From positions 1-51,765 of the forward strand of contig CAJXTB010000033.1 of the NCBI GenBank assembly GCA_913061235.1: DNA of 51,765 nt. Direction: 5' to 3'. Every line of letters begins with the position of its first letter. Position 1 is the first letter of the stretch. Of the stretch, positions 29,101 to 36,106 are shown piece by piece. This DNA comes from an uncultured Pseudomonadota bacterium (lineage in GTDB: Bacteria; Myxococcota_A; UBA796; GCA-2862545). A program made the translations under genes and the position numbers. The notes below the pieces were generated by a model. That model made no database searches, had not been told where the DNA came from, and was given only the letters and a program-made list of their open reading frames with translations.

Positions 29101-29238
29101 GGTGGGTGCGTTGACGTCTGGCAGCACGTCGACAGGCAAGCGCGTGGCTGTCCATGCGCCCCACACGAGCAGCAGTGCGGCAAGGCCGAGAACGACGGCG
29201 CGGTTGTTCAGCGACCAGCGAATCAGTGCGTTCCACAT
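26149..29238 (-). CDS. RND efflux pump, heavy-metal (CzcA/CusA-like) family
   Basis: 1029 residues, the full length of the family, with the expected twelve membrane segments in two sets and two large periplasmic loops. The N-terminus is WSLNNRAVVLGLAALLLVWG, and the P-V-D-V-L-P-D motif is typical of the heavy-metal branch. Transmembrane segment 4 (~390-415) reads GGLAIAIGALVDDAIIDVEN. It has the two Asp of proton relay but lacks the D-F-G of Zn/Co/Ni pumps, so the substrate cannot be named. It exchanges protons for export across the outer membrane together with the adaptor (three bases upstream) and the TolC-like gene (overlapping the adaptor). Cation efflux is inferred from the family and the His-rich adaptor. 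Confidence 0.93.
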   Translation of the reverse strand: MWNALIRWSLNNRAVVLGLAALLLVWGAWTATRLPVDVLPDVNAPTVTLLTESHGMAPDEVETLVTIPLETALTGTPGLRRLRSSSGIGISVVWAEFEWDTDPYRARQVVTERLQTAQNALPDDIPAPLIAPMSSIMGEILFLGLSGDETTDPMEMRDYADWELRRRLLGIPGVAQVTPIGGELRQVQVILDPGALESVHIGLRQVLDALQGANENAPGGFITSGHSEYLVRGIGRAETLEELGQIVIARVHGVPILLHQVADIEMGAALARGTAALDGEPGIVLAVQKQPEANTLALTARIDEALDQVEATLPDGMTLHRKGFRQSRFISTAIGNVRTHLIESAILVVLLLTVFLANWRTTLISLLALPLSMLAGVLTLSALGAGFNTMTLGGLAIAIGALVDDAIIDVENVYRRLRLRASQPEAERADLLDTVYNASVEIRGSIVYATAIIVVVFLPLFFFDGLEGRLLAPLGTAYVASLLASLVVAVTVTPALCSLLLTDVPADGHDGDSRVVRALKAIYRPTLRWSLAAPRTVLTASFLGAVLSLGAMGLFGRSFLPAFNEGAFTLSAATPPGTPLSDSDAMVQRLEDRVVALPMVEAVVRRTGRAERDEHAQDVQFSELEVTVREGADRHDAASALREAAQVPGLVVSVGQPIGHRIEHMLSGVKTSLAIKVFGDDLGDLRRAARDIQTAIADVEGLVDLSIEQQTEVPQVLVRPRYGPLAVLGLTPGEVAEWVEMALVGHPAGQWWQDGRAVDLVVRYPDRYRADLDALANAPIDADGQRFTALSQVASVERTLGPNLIQRENAKRRIVVMANVEGRDIASVTADIRAAIPPLPPGTYFEIGGQGESAEKATKTITGLSLVAILVMFGLLWSALNSRRDALLVMVNLPLALIGGVLVVATTGGVLSIASLVGFITLFGIATRNGILLVTHYHHLLQTEGASLLQAVLRGSEERLVPVLMTAIGTALALVPIAWAAGEPGNEIQAPMAAVILGGLSSSTLLVLYVLPVLYVRYGKPPATDVSSS

Positions 29239-29241
29239 GGT

Positions 29242-30762
29242 CTAGTGCCTGTGGGATTCGAGCGAGCCGGACAGCGCAGCGACGTGTACGTCAAAGCCCC
29301 CTTCGGTGACGACGCGCTCGCCCGGTTGTAGTCCGGAGAGCACCTCGACATGGGTGGGGTCTGCCTGGCCCAAGACGACGCGGCGGCGGGTGAAAGACTC
29401 GCCGGTCTTCTGAACAAAGACCACGTCCGTACCGTTGGTCTCGACGACCGCTGAGCGAGGAACGACGAGTCGTTGTGTAGGCTCTCCGATGCCCAAGGAC
29501 AGCGAGACCAGGTCGCCCACCAGCAGGCCTGCTCCGTCGTCCACTAGGACCGAGATGGGCGCTGACAGGGTGTGTGGGTCGAAGACGAGCTGGTCAGTGA
29601 GCACGTTGGGGTTGACCAAGACGCGCGGAGCGGGCCAATCGCCACGATGAACGGCGACAGTACTCACTGTACCGAGCTCTGACGCGGTTCGAGAGTGTAC
29701 GTGGCCTTCCAAGAGCAGTGCTGCGGATGTCGCGACGGAGACTAGCGGAGAGCCCGCCGAGATCTCAGAGCCATGCTCTCCTCCGACGGACACAATGATG
29801 CCGTTCGCAGGAGCAGTAATCGGGATGGCACCGGCGCCAGAACTGGTCAGCGTTGCAACGCGACGCCGGGCAGCGCGGGTCTCGGTTCGAGCACGCTCTA
29901 CACCCGCACGAGCCTCGTCGAGGCGTCTGGCGGGCAGCAGATCTCGCTCGCTTAGGGCTTCCACGCGGGCAAGCTCCCGTTCTGCGAGCTCACGGTCCAC
30001 GCGTGCGGTCGAGACATCCGCCTGAAGGCGCGACCAGCTGTCCGCCATGCTCGCGGGAACAATGGCGGCGAGCGGTTCTCCGCGAACGACGCGGCGTCCC
30101 ACAACCGGCAGGCCGTCTGCCCACACGAGTAGGCCGTCTGACGGTGCGGCGACAACGGTTGTGCTTGCAGGAGCGGCCTTTGCAATGGCCGCCGTCTCTA
30201 TGGTCGGGGTCAGGGGCATGCTCTGGGCAGGGGCTGTCGCGAACGGAATCTGCCACTGGGTCTCTTTGAGGAACGCAATCTCGCCTTCGTCTTCCTCGGC
30301 ATGGGCAACGGGGTGATGGTCGCCAATGGTGACCGTGCCCGCGTCCCACTCGGAGCGTTCGTCACCGTCTTCATAGACGAGCACGAAGCTGTACACGCCT
30401 TCAGCGGGGGCCATGGCTTCGGCGGCGAAGATGCCGGCACGTGCCACAGCGTCATCTACGTGACTCACCGGCTGGCCGGTCATGCCAACAAAGCGGAAGG
30501 TCAGCGAGCCTGAAGTTGCGGGGGCGTTGTCGGCGAGACGGGTAACGTGGGCGTGGTAGCTGAAGGAGTGCCCGGCGACGGGGGCATCCAGCTCGACGAA
30601 CAGCTCGTGGGTGTCGGTCCAGCGGGTGATGGCGATGGACGCGCTGTGCTGGGCTTCATGAGCGTTGTCGGCTGCGCCGTGGCTATGGCCGGCTTCGAGC
30701 GGATTGGTGCAGGCGGAGAGGGCCACGAGCACGAGAGGAATGACGAATCGGTGGGCGCTCAT
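29242..30762 (-). CDS. RND periplasmic adaptor (membrane fusion) lipoprotein, His-rich
   Basis: 506 residues. The lipoprotein signal ends in L-S-A-C (residue ~18). Immediately after it is a metal-ligand-rich segment, G-H-S-H-G-A-A-D-N-A-H-E-A-Q-H, which could bind the exported ion. Residues ~40-150 form an extra beta domain (GHSFSYHAHVTRL, FSFVLVYEDG) not present in minimal adaptors, and a second His/acid cluster (GDHHPVAHAEEDEGE) follows. From ~165 the usual adaptor elements appear: barrel-sandwich lipoyl halves around a helical hairpin (residues ~230-320, ARVDRELAERELARVEAL) and beta-barrel strands with PVVGRRVVRGEPLA. It bridges the pump and the outer-membrane factor. Its ATG overlaps the stop of the TolC-like gene by four bases (ATGA), so the two are coupled. 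Confidence 0.92.
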   Translation of the reverse strand: MSAHRFVIPLVLVALSACTNPLEAGHSHGAADNAHEAQHSASIAITRWTDTHELFVELDAPVAGHSFSYHAHVTRLADNAPATSGSLTFRFVGMTGQPVSHVDDAVARAGIFAAEAMAPAEGVYSFVLVYEDGDERSEWDAGTVTIGDHHPVAHAEEDEGEIAFLKETQWQIPFATAPAQSMPLTPTIETAAIAKAAPASTTVVAAPSDGLLVWADGLPVVGRRVVRGEPLAAIVPASMADSWSRLQADVSTARVDRELAERELARVEALSERDLLPARRLDEARAGVERARTETRAARRRVATLTSSGAGAIPITAPANGIIVSVGGEHGSEISAGSPLVSVATSAALLLEGHVHSRTASELGTVSTVAVHRGDWPAPRVLVNPNVLTDQLVFDPHTLSAPISVLVDDGAGLLVGDLVSLSLGIGEPTQRLVVPRSAVVETNGTDVVFVQKTGESFTRRRVVLGQADPTHVEVLSGLQPGERVVTEGGFDVHVAALSGSLESHRH

Positions 30763-32006
30763 TGCAGCGTCTCCTGGATGAGGGACTGCACAGCGGAATT
30801 CGAAAAGTAGCCGGTGGCACAGGATAAATCCAGATGTGCGCGGCGCTGTAGGCGCTCTTGGGCAATGGTCGCGAGGCTGGCGTCTTCCACCGCTTCAGCC
30901 GTCTGGAGCAGCTCGCCCAACGGAAGCTCGCCAGACCGGTACAGGTCCATGGCCGAGGCCCAGACAGCGTCTGGTGAGATTGTGGCCGCTTCGGATTGAG
31001 CCAGGTCCGAGGCGCGAGCGTGGGCACCGCGAACGTCTGCTTGAAGCTGTGCCGTGAAGCGTGTCAGGTGGGCGTCTGTGTGGGCCAGGGACGCCGCTGT
31101 TTGACGAGCGTGTGCCCGGCTGCCGTCCGTCCATGGAATCTGAACAGAGCCGCCGATTTCGTAGCCTGGGGTTGCTATTCCGCCGTTGGGAGGCGCATCC
31201 CAGCGGGGTCCCCCTGCAAGTGTCAGGTCGGGCAGCTGTGCCCAGCGGGCCGCGCGTGTAGCCGTTGCGTCAGCGTCGCGTCGCTGCTGTAGTGCCATCA
31301 GGCCGGGGTGGTTTGCGGACTGCGACAGGGCGTCGTCCAAGCTCGAGAGCGCAGGCGAATCCAGCAACACAACATCGTCTACAGGTGTGTTCACCATGGC
31401 GGAGACGTGTGCGCGAAGGGTCTGTGCCTCGCCGCGTCTCTCGGCCGCACTCACCGCATGGGCAGCGGATGCCAGACCGGCTCGGTCCAGGTCATACCCG
31501 GACACCTCACCGGCCTGTGCAAGGAGCGCGAGGGTGGCGAGCAGCTCGTCAAAGCGCTCATGCCCGGACTCGGACACCGCTCCCGAGGCGTTCGCCGCCC
31601 ACAGGTCCAGGGCTTCAGCACGTAGCTCGCAGACCGCTGCGAGGGCCATTGCTTGCGCGTCATACTCACCGGCCATCGCCCGTAGATGCGCAGCTCGCGT
31701 GTCACCCAGCGCTGAGAGGCCAAGGTCCACCGTGACCGCAGCGCCAATGGCGTTCGTCGTCGCTCCTGCTGGCCCGCGGGCCTCTTCTCGGCGTGCGTCA
31801 AGAGTCGGGGACATCAGAAGCGACGTGCCGGTGCCGTCCGCCAGAGTGTCCGCGCGAACGGCGTCGAGCTCGGATTGAGCGACCGGTGCACTCAGAAAAG
31901 CGCGTACTAGCTCGGTCTCAGCGGTGGGCTCGGCTGCAGCGGCGGGAGCAGAAATGAACAAGCCCCACCCAATCGTCCAGCGAACGAACCAGGATGGGGT
32001 GGACAT
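30759..32006 (-). CDS. TolC-family outer-membrane factor
   Basis: 415 residues with a signal peptide (MSTPSWFVRWTIGWGLFISAPAAAA). The remainder is the long amphipathic helix pattern of the outer-membrane efflux family in two repeats (AMALAAVCELRAEALDLWAAN; ASLAHTDAHLTRFTAQLQADV), each followed by a strand region (PDLTLAGGPRWD, YEIGGSVQIPW). Slightly short for the family (usually 420-480). First gene of the three-gene operon and the exit duct of the pump. ATG at 32006. The 187-base leader before it contains two overlapping hairpins. Confidence 0.9.
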   Translation of the reverse strand: MSTPSWFVRWTIGWGLFISAPAAAAEPTAETELVRAFLSAPVAQSELDAVRADTLADGTGTSLLMSPTLDARREEARGPAGATTNAIGAAVTVDLGLSALGDTRAAHLRAMAGEYDAQAMALAAVCELRAEALDLWAANASGAVSESGHERFDELLATLALLAQAGEVSGYDLDRAGLASAAHAVSAAERRGEAQTLRAHVSAMVNTPVDDVVLLDSPALSSLDDALSQSANHPGLMALQQRRDADATATRAARWAQLPDLTLAGGPRWDAPPNGGIATPGYEIGGSVQIPWTDGSRAHARQTAASLAHTDAHLTRFTAQLQADVRGAHARASDLAQSEAATISPDAVWASAMDLYRSGELPLGELLQTAEAVEDASLATIAQERLQRRAHLDLSCATGYFSNSAVQSLIQETLQ

Positions 32007-32104
32007 TGTGCCTCCAGCGGCGGAGTGCCGTGAACCGGGGGCTGTGTACTCGTTTGGGCAGGGGAGAGCGAGGGTTGGGCGGTCGAAGAGTGTCGGTTGT
32101 GCGT

Positions 32105-32176
32105 CCTAGGCTGACCACCAGCCGGTGGATTGGGGAGGCCGTGGCGGCCAGCCTAGGCGGTATCCATCCGCCTGGG
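32105..32176 (-). promoter_or_regulatory. two overlapping, mutually exclusive hairpins in efflux-operon leader
   Basis: On the transcribed strand, CCCAGGCGG (32176-32168) can pair with CCGCCTAGG (32160-32152) around a 7-base loop. The same CCTAGG (32157-32152) is also the start of CCTAGGCTG (32157-32149), which can pair with CAGCCTAGG (32113-32105) and, with two mismatches, six more bases. The two stems cannot coexist. They may be the terminator of the upstream collagen-like gene (no T-tract) or a leader switch for the efflux operon. Confidence 0.4.
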
Positions 32177-32193
32177 CTTGTTTCCGCCGATGG

Positions 32194-33624
32194 CTAGGAA
32201 CGACGTCGCCGAATGAGGCCCATCAGTGCGAGCAGTCCGAAGCCGGAGAGCGGTGCAGTGCCGACGACAGAGCAGCCGCTCAAGTCCTCGCCATCGGACC
32301 CGTCCGCGCCGTTCATTCCGTCGCAGATGAACTCGGTTTCGTCGATTTCCGATTCTGAGAGTTCGCCGTCTTGGTCGGCGTCGAGTCCGCTGTCTGCGCG
32401 CACGCCTCCGAAGATGCAGTTTTCACCGACCGGTTCTTTGGTCATGCTGAGTAGGCTGAACAGGACGGTCGAGTCGGCTCCTTCATCACCGTCAGCGCCA
32501 GCAGGTCCTGCGGGGCCAGTCTCTCCAGCAGGTCCAGCAGGTCCAGCGGGCCCAGCTTCTCCAGCAGGTCCGGTCTCGCCGATAAGTCCAGCGGGCCCAG
32601 CTTCTCCAGCAATGCCGGCGATTCCGTCAATACCGGCGATTCCAGCGGGTCCAGCGGGTCCAGCGGGTCCAGCGGGTCCAGCGGGTCCAGTTTCTCCAGC
32701 GGGTCCAGCTTCTCCCGCGGGTCCAGTTGCTCCAGCGATTCCAGCGGGCCCAGCGTCTCCGGTGAGGCCTGTCAGTCCGGTTTCGCCTGTGGGGCCAGCG
32801 ACGCCCGCTGCACCTGGTTCGCCGTTGATTCCGTCTTGGCCGTTGATTCCGTCTTGGCCGTTGATTCCGTCCTGACCGTTGAGTCCGTCGTCGCCGTTGA
32901 GTCCGTCCTCGCCGTCGAGTCCGTCTTCGCCGTCGAGCCCGTTGCAGACGTACGCAACTTGCGTCGCTTCATCCAACTCAAGCACGGCGTCATAGTCGTC
33001 GTCCGTGCCGGTTCGTAGCTGAATGCCGCCGGTCGCGCAGTTGTCGCCTGCACTCTCGGTAACGAACGATGTGATGGATGTGCGTGCCTCGAACATCACC
33101 GAGACATTGTCCATGCCTGTCCAACCCGAGGACGCGCTCGTGGTAAAGGTCATTTCGGTGAAGGCGATGTCGGACCAGAACCCACGAAACTCGGTATTAT
33201 CCCCGATAGGAAGGTTGAATGTGGTCGTGGGGACGGAATCCAGCGCTACGTCGATGGTCGAGCCACGAGACGACGAATGGGGATGGACTTCGAAGCCGAA
33301 CCCGTGAATGGGTTCGCTGAAAATGATGGTTGTGTAGTTGTCAGGATTGAGGAGCAGGCGTGCGTACCCAGTCCCATCGATGGTTGTCGTAGTATTGCCG
33401 TTTGGAAAGGCATTCTGGGCGGTTCCGTTGATGCTGAATGCACCCCGGTTGATGACGTTGTTGCTTTGTGAGCCACTGTTCAACTCGTCATAGAAGTTGG
33501 GCGTGGTGCCCCAGCTCTCCCACTGCGGTTGGTCGACGAATACCGTTGGGTCGGCACTGGCCGTGAGTGGAAGGAGGGCCAGGGTCAGGCTTGCGAGGGC
33601 CGGGCGGGTGGAGAAACGGTGCAT
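32194..33624 (-). CDS. collagen-like MYXO-CTERM surface protein
   Basis: 476 residues from the ATG at 33624 (a GAGAG lies upstream), which opens a signal peptide ending T-A-S-A. Residues ~25-180 form a beta-rich domain. Then comes a ~40-residue module ending in a calcium-loop-like pattern (GDNCATGGIQLRTG ... VAYVCNG), followed by a Gly-x-y collagen-like tract at ~235-385 (repeated GPAGPAGPA, GEAGPAG, NGQDGI), and a second copy of the same module (GENCIFGGVRADSG ... EFICDG). The C-terminus is LSGCSVVGTAP, a hydrophobic segment and R-R-R-R-S, a good MYXO-CTERM signal. A trimeric collagen-like rod between two capping modules, anchored at the surface, is inferred. The repetitive DNA in the tract could vary in length by slippage. 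Confidence 0.92.
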   Translation of the reverse strand: MHRFSTRPALASLTLALLPLTASADPTVFVDQPQWESWGTTPNFYDELNSGSQSNNVINRGAFSINGTAQNAFPNGNTTTTIDGTGYARLLLNPDNYTTIIFSEPIHGFGFEVHPHSSSRGSTIDVALDSVPTTTFNLPIGDNTEFRGFWSDIAFTEMTFTTSASSGWTGMDNVSVMFEARTSITSFVTESAGDNCATGGIQLRTGTDDDYDAVLELDEATQVAYVCNGLDGEDGLDGEDGLNGDDGLNGQDGINGQDGINGQDGINGEPGAAGVAGPTGETGLTGLTGDAGPAGIAGATGPAGEAGPAGETGPAGPAGPAGPAGPAGIAGIDGIAGIAGEAGPAGLIGETGPAGEAGPAGPAGPAGETGPAGPAGADGDEGADSTVLFSLLSMTKEPVGENCIFGGVRADSGLDADQDGELSESEIDETEFICDGMNGADGSDGEDLSGCSVVGTAPLSGFGLLALMGLIRRRRS

Positions 33625-34185
33625 GTTGACTCTCGGGAAATCGGAGTGGGTTGGACTCAGCAGCTCGCCCTGGCGACGTAGCCGGGCGCAGAGCCAGTCG
33701 GATTTCACTTGGATTACCGTAGGAGAATCTGGGAGATAAGTTCGTTGAAACGCCGGGCAATTGGGTCGGGTTTCGCTGTGGATTGGCTCGTAGACTGGAA
33801 TGATGAGCGGAGCGGTAGCTTCTGAGGCTCTATGTGTAGATCTGCTCAACCTGATGAGATGTAGTGTCGGCCGTCGCTGGGGTGCGTGCGACTGGGGGCA
33901 ACATCAGACGTTGAGAGCGTGTCAGGATGACCAGACAATCCTGCCATTGACCGCGGCTCAGCAACAATGCTGCGCGCTGGCTCAAGAATTCGGCAGGAGA
34001 ATGCGATGTCGGCACCGTCCGGACAATCGTCGCATGCGTCCGGGAAGCCATCGCTGTGAGTGTCGAGCAAGTCGTCTGCGTGTTGGCAAGACGGGGCAGG
34101 CGAGAGCGCCCGAGAGCCCAACCTGGGCTGGCTCTCGTAGAGAAGCGATTCGCCTATGTTTGGGACACGCCAAATGGACCAGGGC
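33625..34185. other. 560-bp intergenic region with a degraded gene remnant
   Basis: No intact gene is convincing here. Open frames on both strands (33800-34426 forward, 33846-34250 reverse) have arginine- or histidine-rich, non-family-like translations, apart from one thrombospondin-like island described separately. The stretch just upstream of 33624 should hold the promoter of the collagen-like gene; I could not pick hexamers with confidence. Confidence 0.5.
33993..34088 (-). pseudogene. remnant of a thrombospondin type-3 repeat
   Basis: The reverse strand encodes D-T-H-S-D-G-F-P-D-A-C-D-D-C-P-D-G-A-D, matching the D-x-D-x-D-G-x-x-D-x-C-D-x-C-P thrombospondin type-3 calcium motif seen intact in the lipoprotein at 1417. 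The surrounding frame lacks a signal peptide, other repeats or any sorting tail. It looks like what is left of a deleted surface-protein gene, at the edge of the accessory region. Short, so chance similarity is not excluded. Confidence 0.4.
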
Positions 34186-34575
34186 TTACGCCACCAGAGC
34201 GTCGCGCACGCGCTCCATTCGGCTGAGGACTTCGGCGCCCAGCGATTCAAGCTCTGGGCGCTGGACGAGTCCCAGCACCGTAGCTGGATTCATGAATCCG
34301 ACGACCACCGAGCCGTCTTCCGCTTCGCGCACAATCACGTTGCAAGGCAGAAGCAGGCCGATGTCTGGCTCCGCTTCAATCGCCTGGTGGGCGAGCTTTG
34401 GATTGCAAGCGCCAAGGATTTTGTAGGGGCGTTGGTCGATATCAAGCTTCTTCTTCATGGTGGCTTGGACGTCGATCTCAGTGAGGACGCCGAAACCTTC
34501 AACTTTTAGGGCTTCGGTGACGCGCTGGACGGCGACGTCGAAGGTGTCGGTAACTGTGGCTGTGAATCCGTACAT
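34186..34575 (-). CDS. DUF302 family protein
   Basis: 129 residues from the ATG at 34575, preceded by AAAGGAG; in-frame starts further upstream lack a ribosome site. The sequence follows the DUF302 pattern: an N-terminal strand-helix (FDVAVQRVTEALKVEGFGVLTEIDVQATMKKKL), then YKILGACNP, LAHQAIEAEPDIGLLLPCNVIVRE, and V-V-G-F-M-N-P. DUF302 proteins are small alpha/beta proteins, often soluble, whose function is not settled; some occur next to thiol or metal redox genes. Two cysteines (GACNP and LPCN) are conserved in the family. No obvious functional partner is adjacent. Confidence 0.88.
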   Translation of the reverse strand: MYGFTATVTDTFDVAVQRVTEALKVEGFGVLTEIDVQATMKKKLDIDQRPYKILGACNPKLAHQAIEAEPDIGLLLPCNVIVREAEDGSVVVGFMNPATVLGLVQRPELESLGAEVLSRMERVRDALVA

Positions 34576-34724
34576 AGTGTGAGCTCCTTTGGGGTGGCAT
34601 TTAGGTAACCACGCAGCTTGGCTGTCAATGCATTGAACTCGGGGCCTGACGTGGTGAGGCAAGGCCGATGGTTGCGCTGTGCATCGAGTGGGCGGCGGGT
34701 GTTTTGGGCTGCAACGGCGCCTGG

Positions 34725-35336
34725 CTACTCTGGCGTGTTTTGTGCCCAGCTGTTCACCGGGCGCAGCACCAGTCGGTCCAACGCGTCGGGAGCGGCAAGC
34801 TTGGCGAGGTCGAGGTCAAGACAGGTGGCCCACACTTGGGCCTTTCCAATGTCGAGAACGCAGGACGCATCAGCGTCAGGAGCGCGCTCGTCGAGGCGTG
34901 AGTCTACATGGTCCCAATTCACCCCGGGTCCTTTCGACCTCATCATGCGAATGCTCAAGATGGATGCACAGGCTTGAGCGGGCTCAAAATCAGCCGGGAC
35001 AGGCTCTTCCCCCGAGGTCGCGAAGCCGTTGTCTGCGCGCACTCGAACGTCAAGGCGCGGGCGTTTTCGTTGGGTTGAGTCACTGCGCCAGCTACAGGTG
35101 ACGTCGTACATTGGCAGCATTGGCCACGTCCATTGACCCGTCCCAAAGAATCGCTTTCCCTTGCGTACGGGCTCGTCGAACTCGGTCGCATACCATCCGT
35201 GAAATGCGAGTTGGTTGTGTGCTGCGGTGGTGTCCAATGCCGCTAGAATGTCGCAGACGCGCCGTTGATACGCGTGGATGAGACGGTAGGCCCGTCGTAC
35301 GTCAAGCAGAGCGAGTGAGAGGGTATCGTCGGTCAT
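34725..35336 (-). CDS. uncharacterised partner of a nuclease-like protein
   Basis: 203 residues. I do not recognise the family. The N-terminal ~35 residues are a helix (DVRRAYRLIHAYQRRVCDILAAL). The rest is mixed, with aromatic-rich strands (GTGQWTWPMLPMYDVTCSW), then DVRVRADNGFATSG, and a segment of hydrophobic strands near the end (VLDIGKAQVWATCLDL). No signal peptide or membrane segment. Its ATG overlaps the stop of the PD-(D/E)XK gene by four bases (ATGA at 35336-35333), so both are made from one message and probably act together. It may be the effector, a specificity subunit or an immunity protein for the nuclease. Confidence 0.7.
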   Translation of the reverse strand: MTDDTLSLALLDVRRAYRLIHAYQRRVCDILAALDTTAAHNQLAFHGWYATEFDEPVRKGKRFFGTGQWTWPMLPMYDVTCSWRSDSTQRKRPRLDVRVRADNGFATSGEEPVPADFEPAQACASILSIRMMRSKGPGVNWDHVDSRLDERAPDADASCVLDIGKAQVWATCLDLDLAKLAAPDALDRLVLRPVNSWAQNTPE

Positions 35337-36106
35337 GCGGGACTCCAGAGGGAGAGGGAAGAGAGTGAGGCAGCGGTGGGCGGTTCAAGAGACAACAAGG
35401 CATCGAAGGGGCCTTGTGAACGAGCTGTTGCAGGGTGCCATGCAGCGAGCACTTCGCTGGAGATAGGCCAGCTCTTGTCGTGACACTTCACCAGGCTTCC
35501 GAACTCAATCCGGCCGCGGTATCCCCACGCGTGTAGAGCTTGGACAGCCTCTTTTGCCGCCCGTTGGACGTAAGGCGGCTCTGTGGAGGCCATCTGGCGC
35601 AGGCCGCGTTCAAGGCGTCGCCACGGCAATGAGTAGCTGTCACACGGTGGGCTCCTAAGGAGGTCTCCATGGTGTGTGCCGCCGATGGCCACGTGAAGAA
35701 TCGGTCGGTTTGGGTAGTGACCACGGGCCGCAGACACCTGTGCTGACCGTTGTTCGCGGAGCTGTGGGCCGTTGTGCTTCATCTCCAAGATGAGGACATG
35801 GTCAGGCGTCAACAAGACCAGGTCCGGCTCGACACGCTGTGTGTTGTACCCGGCTCTTCCAGGAATCCATGACGGCCAGAAGAGCCACTCGACAGGGCCC
35901 GCTTCAAGTTGGGGCCATGACGTTGGCCCGAAGGGGCGTGCGGCTTTGCCTAGAAGGGACCAGACGAAGGAGACCGGAGTGTGGCTGAGCGGGCCGAAGA
36001 CGGAGGATGTGAGTGGGTCTTCGAGTGTGTACAGGTCGTGTCGGGAGGTGAGTACGTGGCCGAGCTTGCGGTGGGTGAGGGCCTTGAGCACGTGGGTCTC
36101 CTTCAT
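35333..36106 (-). CDS. PD-(D/E)XK nuclease-superfamily protein
   Basis: 257 residues. The N-terminal region has the phrase LEDPLTSSVFGPLSHTP, a pattern I associate with uncharacterised PD-(D/E)XK proteins (E-D-x-L-T-S-x-V-F-G). The nuclease core is visible: Glu93-Pro94-Asp95 (VEPDLVLL), then a hydrophobic strand and Glu108-x-Lys110 (ILEMKHN), the E/D-x-K half. A later helix-rich section (RRLERGLRQMASTE) and a C-terminal Ser/Leu-rich tail follow. Metal-dependent DNA or RNA cleavage is inferred from the motif, not shown. ATGAAGGAG starts the gene; the start overlaps by four bases a possible small upstream frame. The downstream partner is coupled in the same way. The neighbourhood of phage-defence genes 3 kb away suggests a defence role. 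Confidence 0.72.
   Translation of the reverse strand: MKETHVLKALTHRKLGHVLTSRHDLYTLEDPLTSSVFGPLSHTPVSFVWSLLGKAARPFGPTSWPQLEAGPVEWLFWPSWIPGRAGYNTQRVEPDLVLLTPDHVLILEMKHNGPQLREQRSAQVSAARGHYPNRPILHVAIGGTHHGDLLRSPPCDSYSLPWRRLERGLRQMASTEPPYVQRAAKEAVQALHAWGYRGRIEFGSLVKCHDKSWPISSEVLAAWHPATARSQGPFDALLSLEPPTAASLSSLSLWSPA

Noticed and set aside
32213-32875. 220-codon forward frame with GPAGPASPAGP-like repeats
   Set aside because: It is the antisense shadow of the collagen-like tract. The reverse-strand frame has the signal peptide, paired modules and C-terminal anchor.
33846-34250. 134-codon reverse frame as an intact gene
   Set aside because: No ribosome site, no signal peptide and no domain except the short thrombospondin-like island, so it is kept only as a possible remnant.
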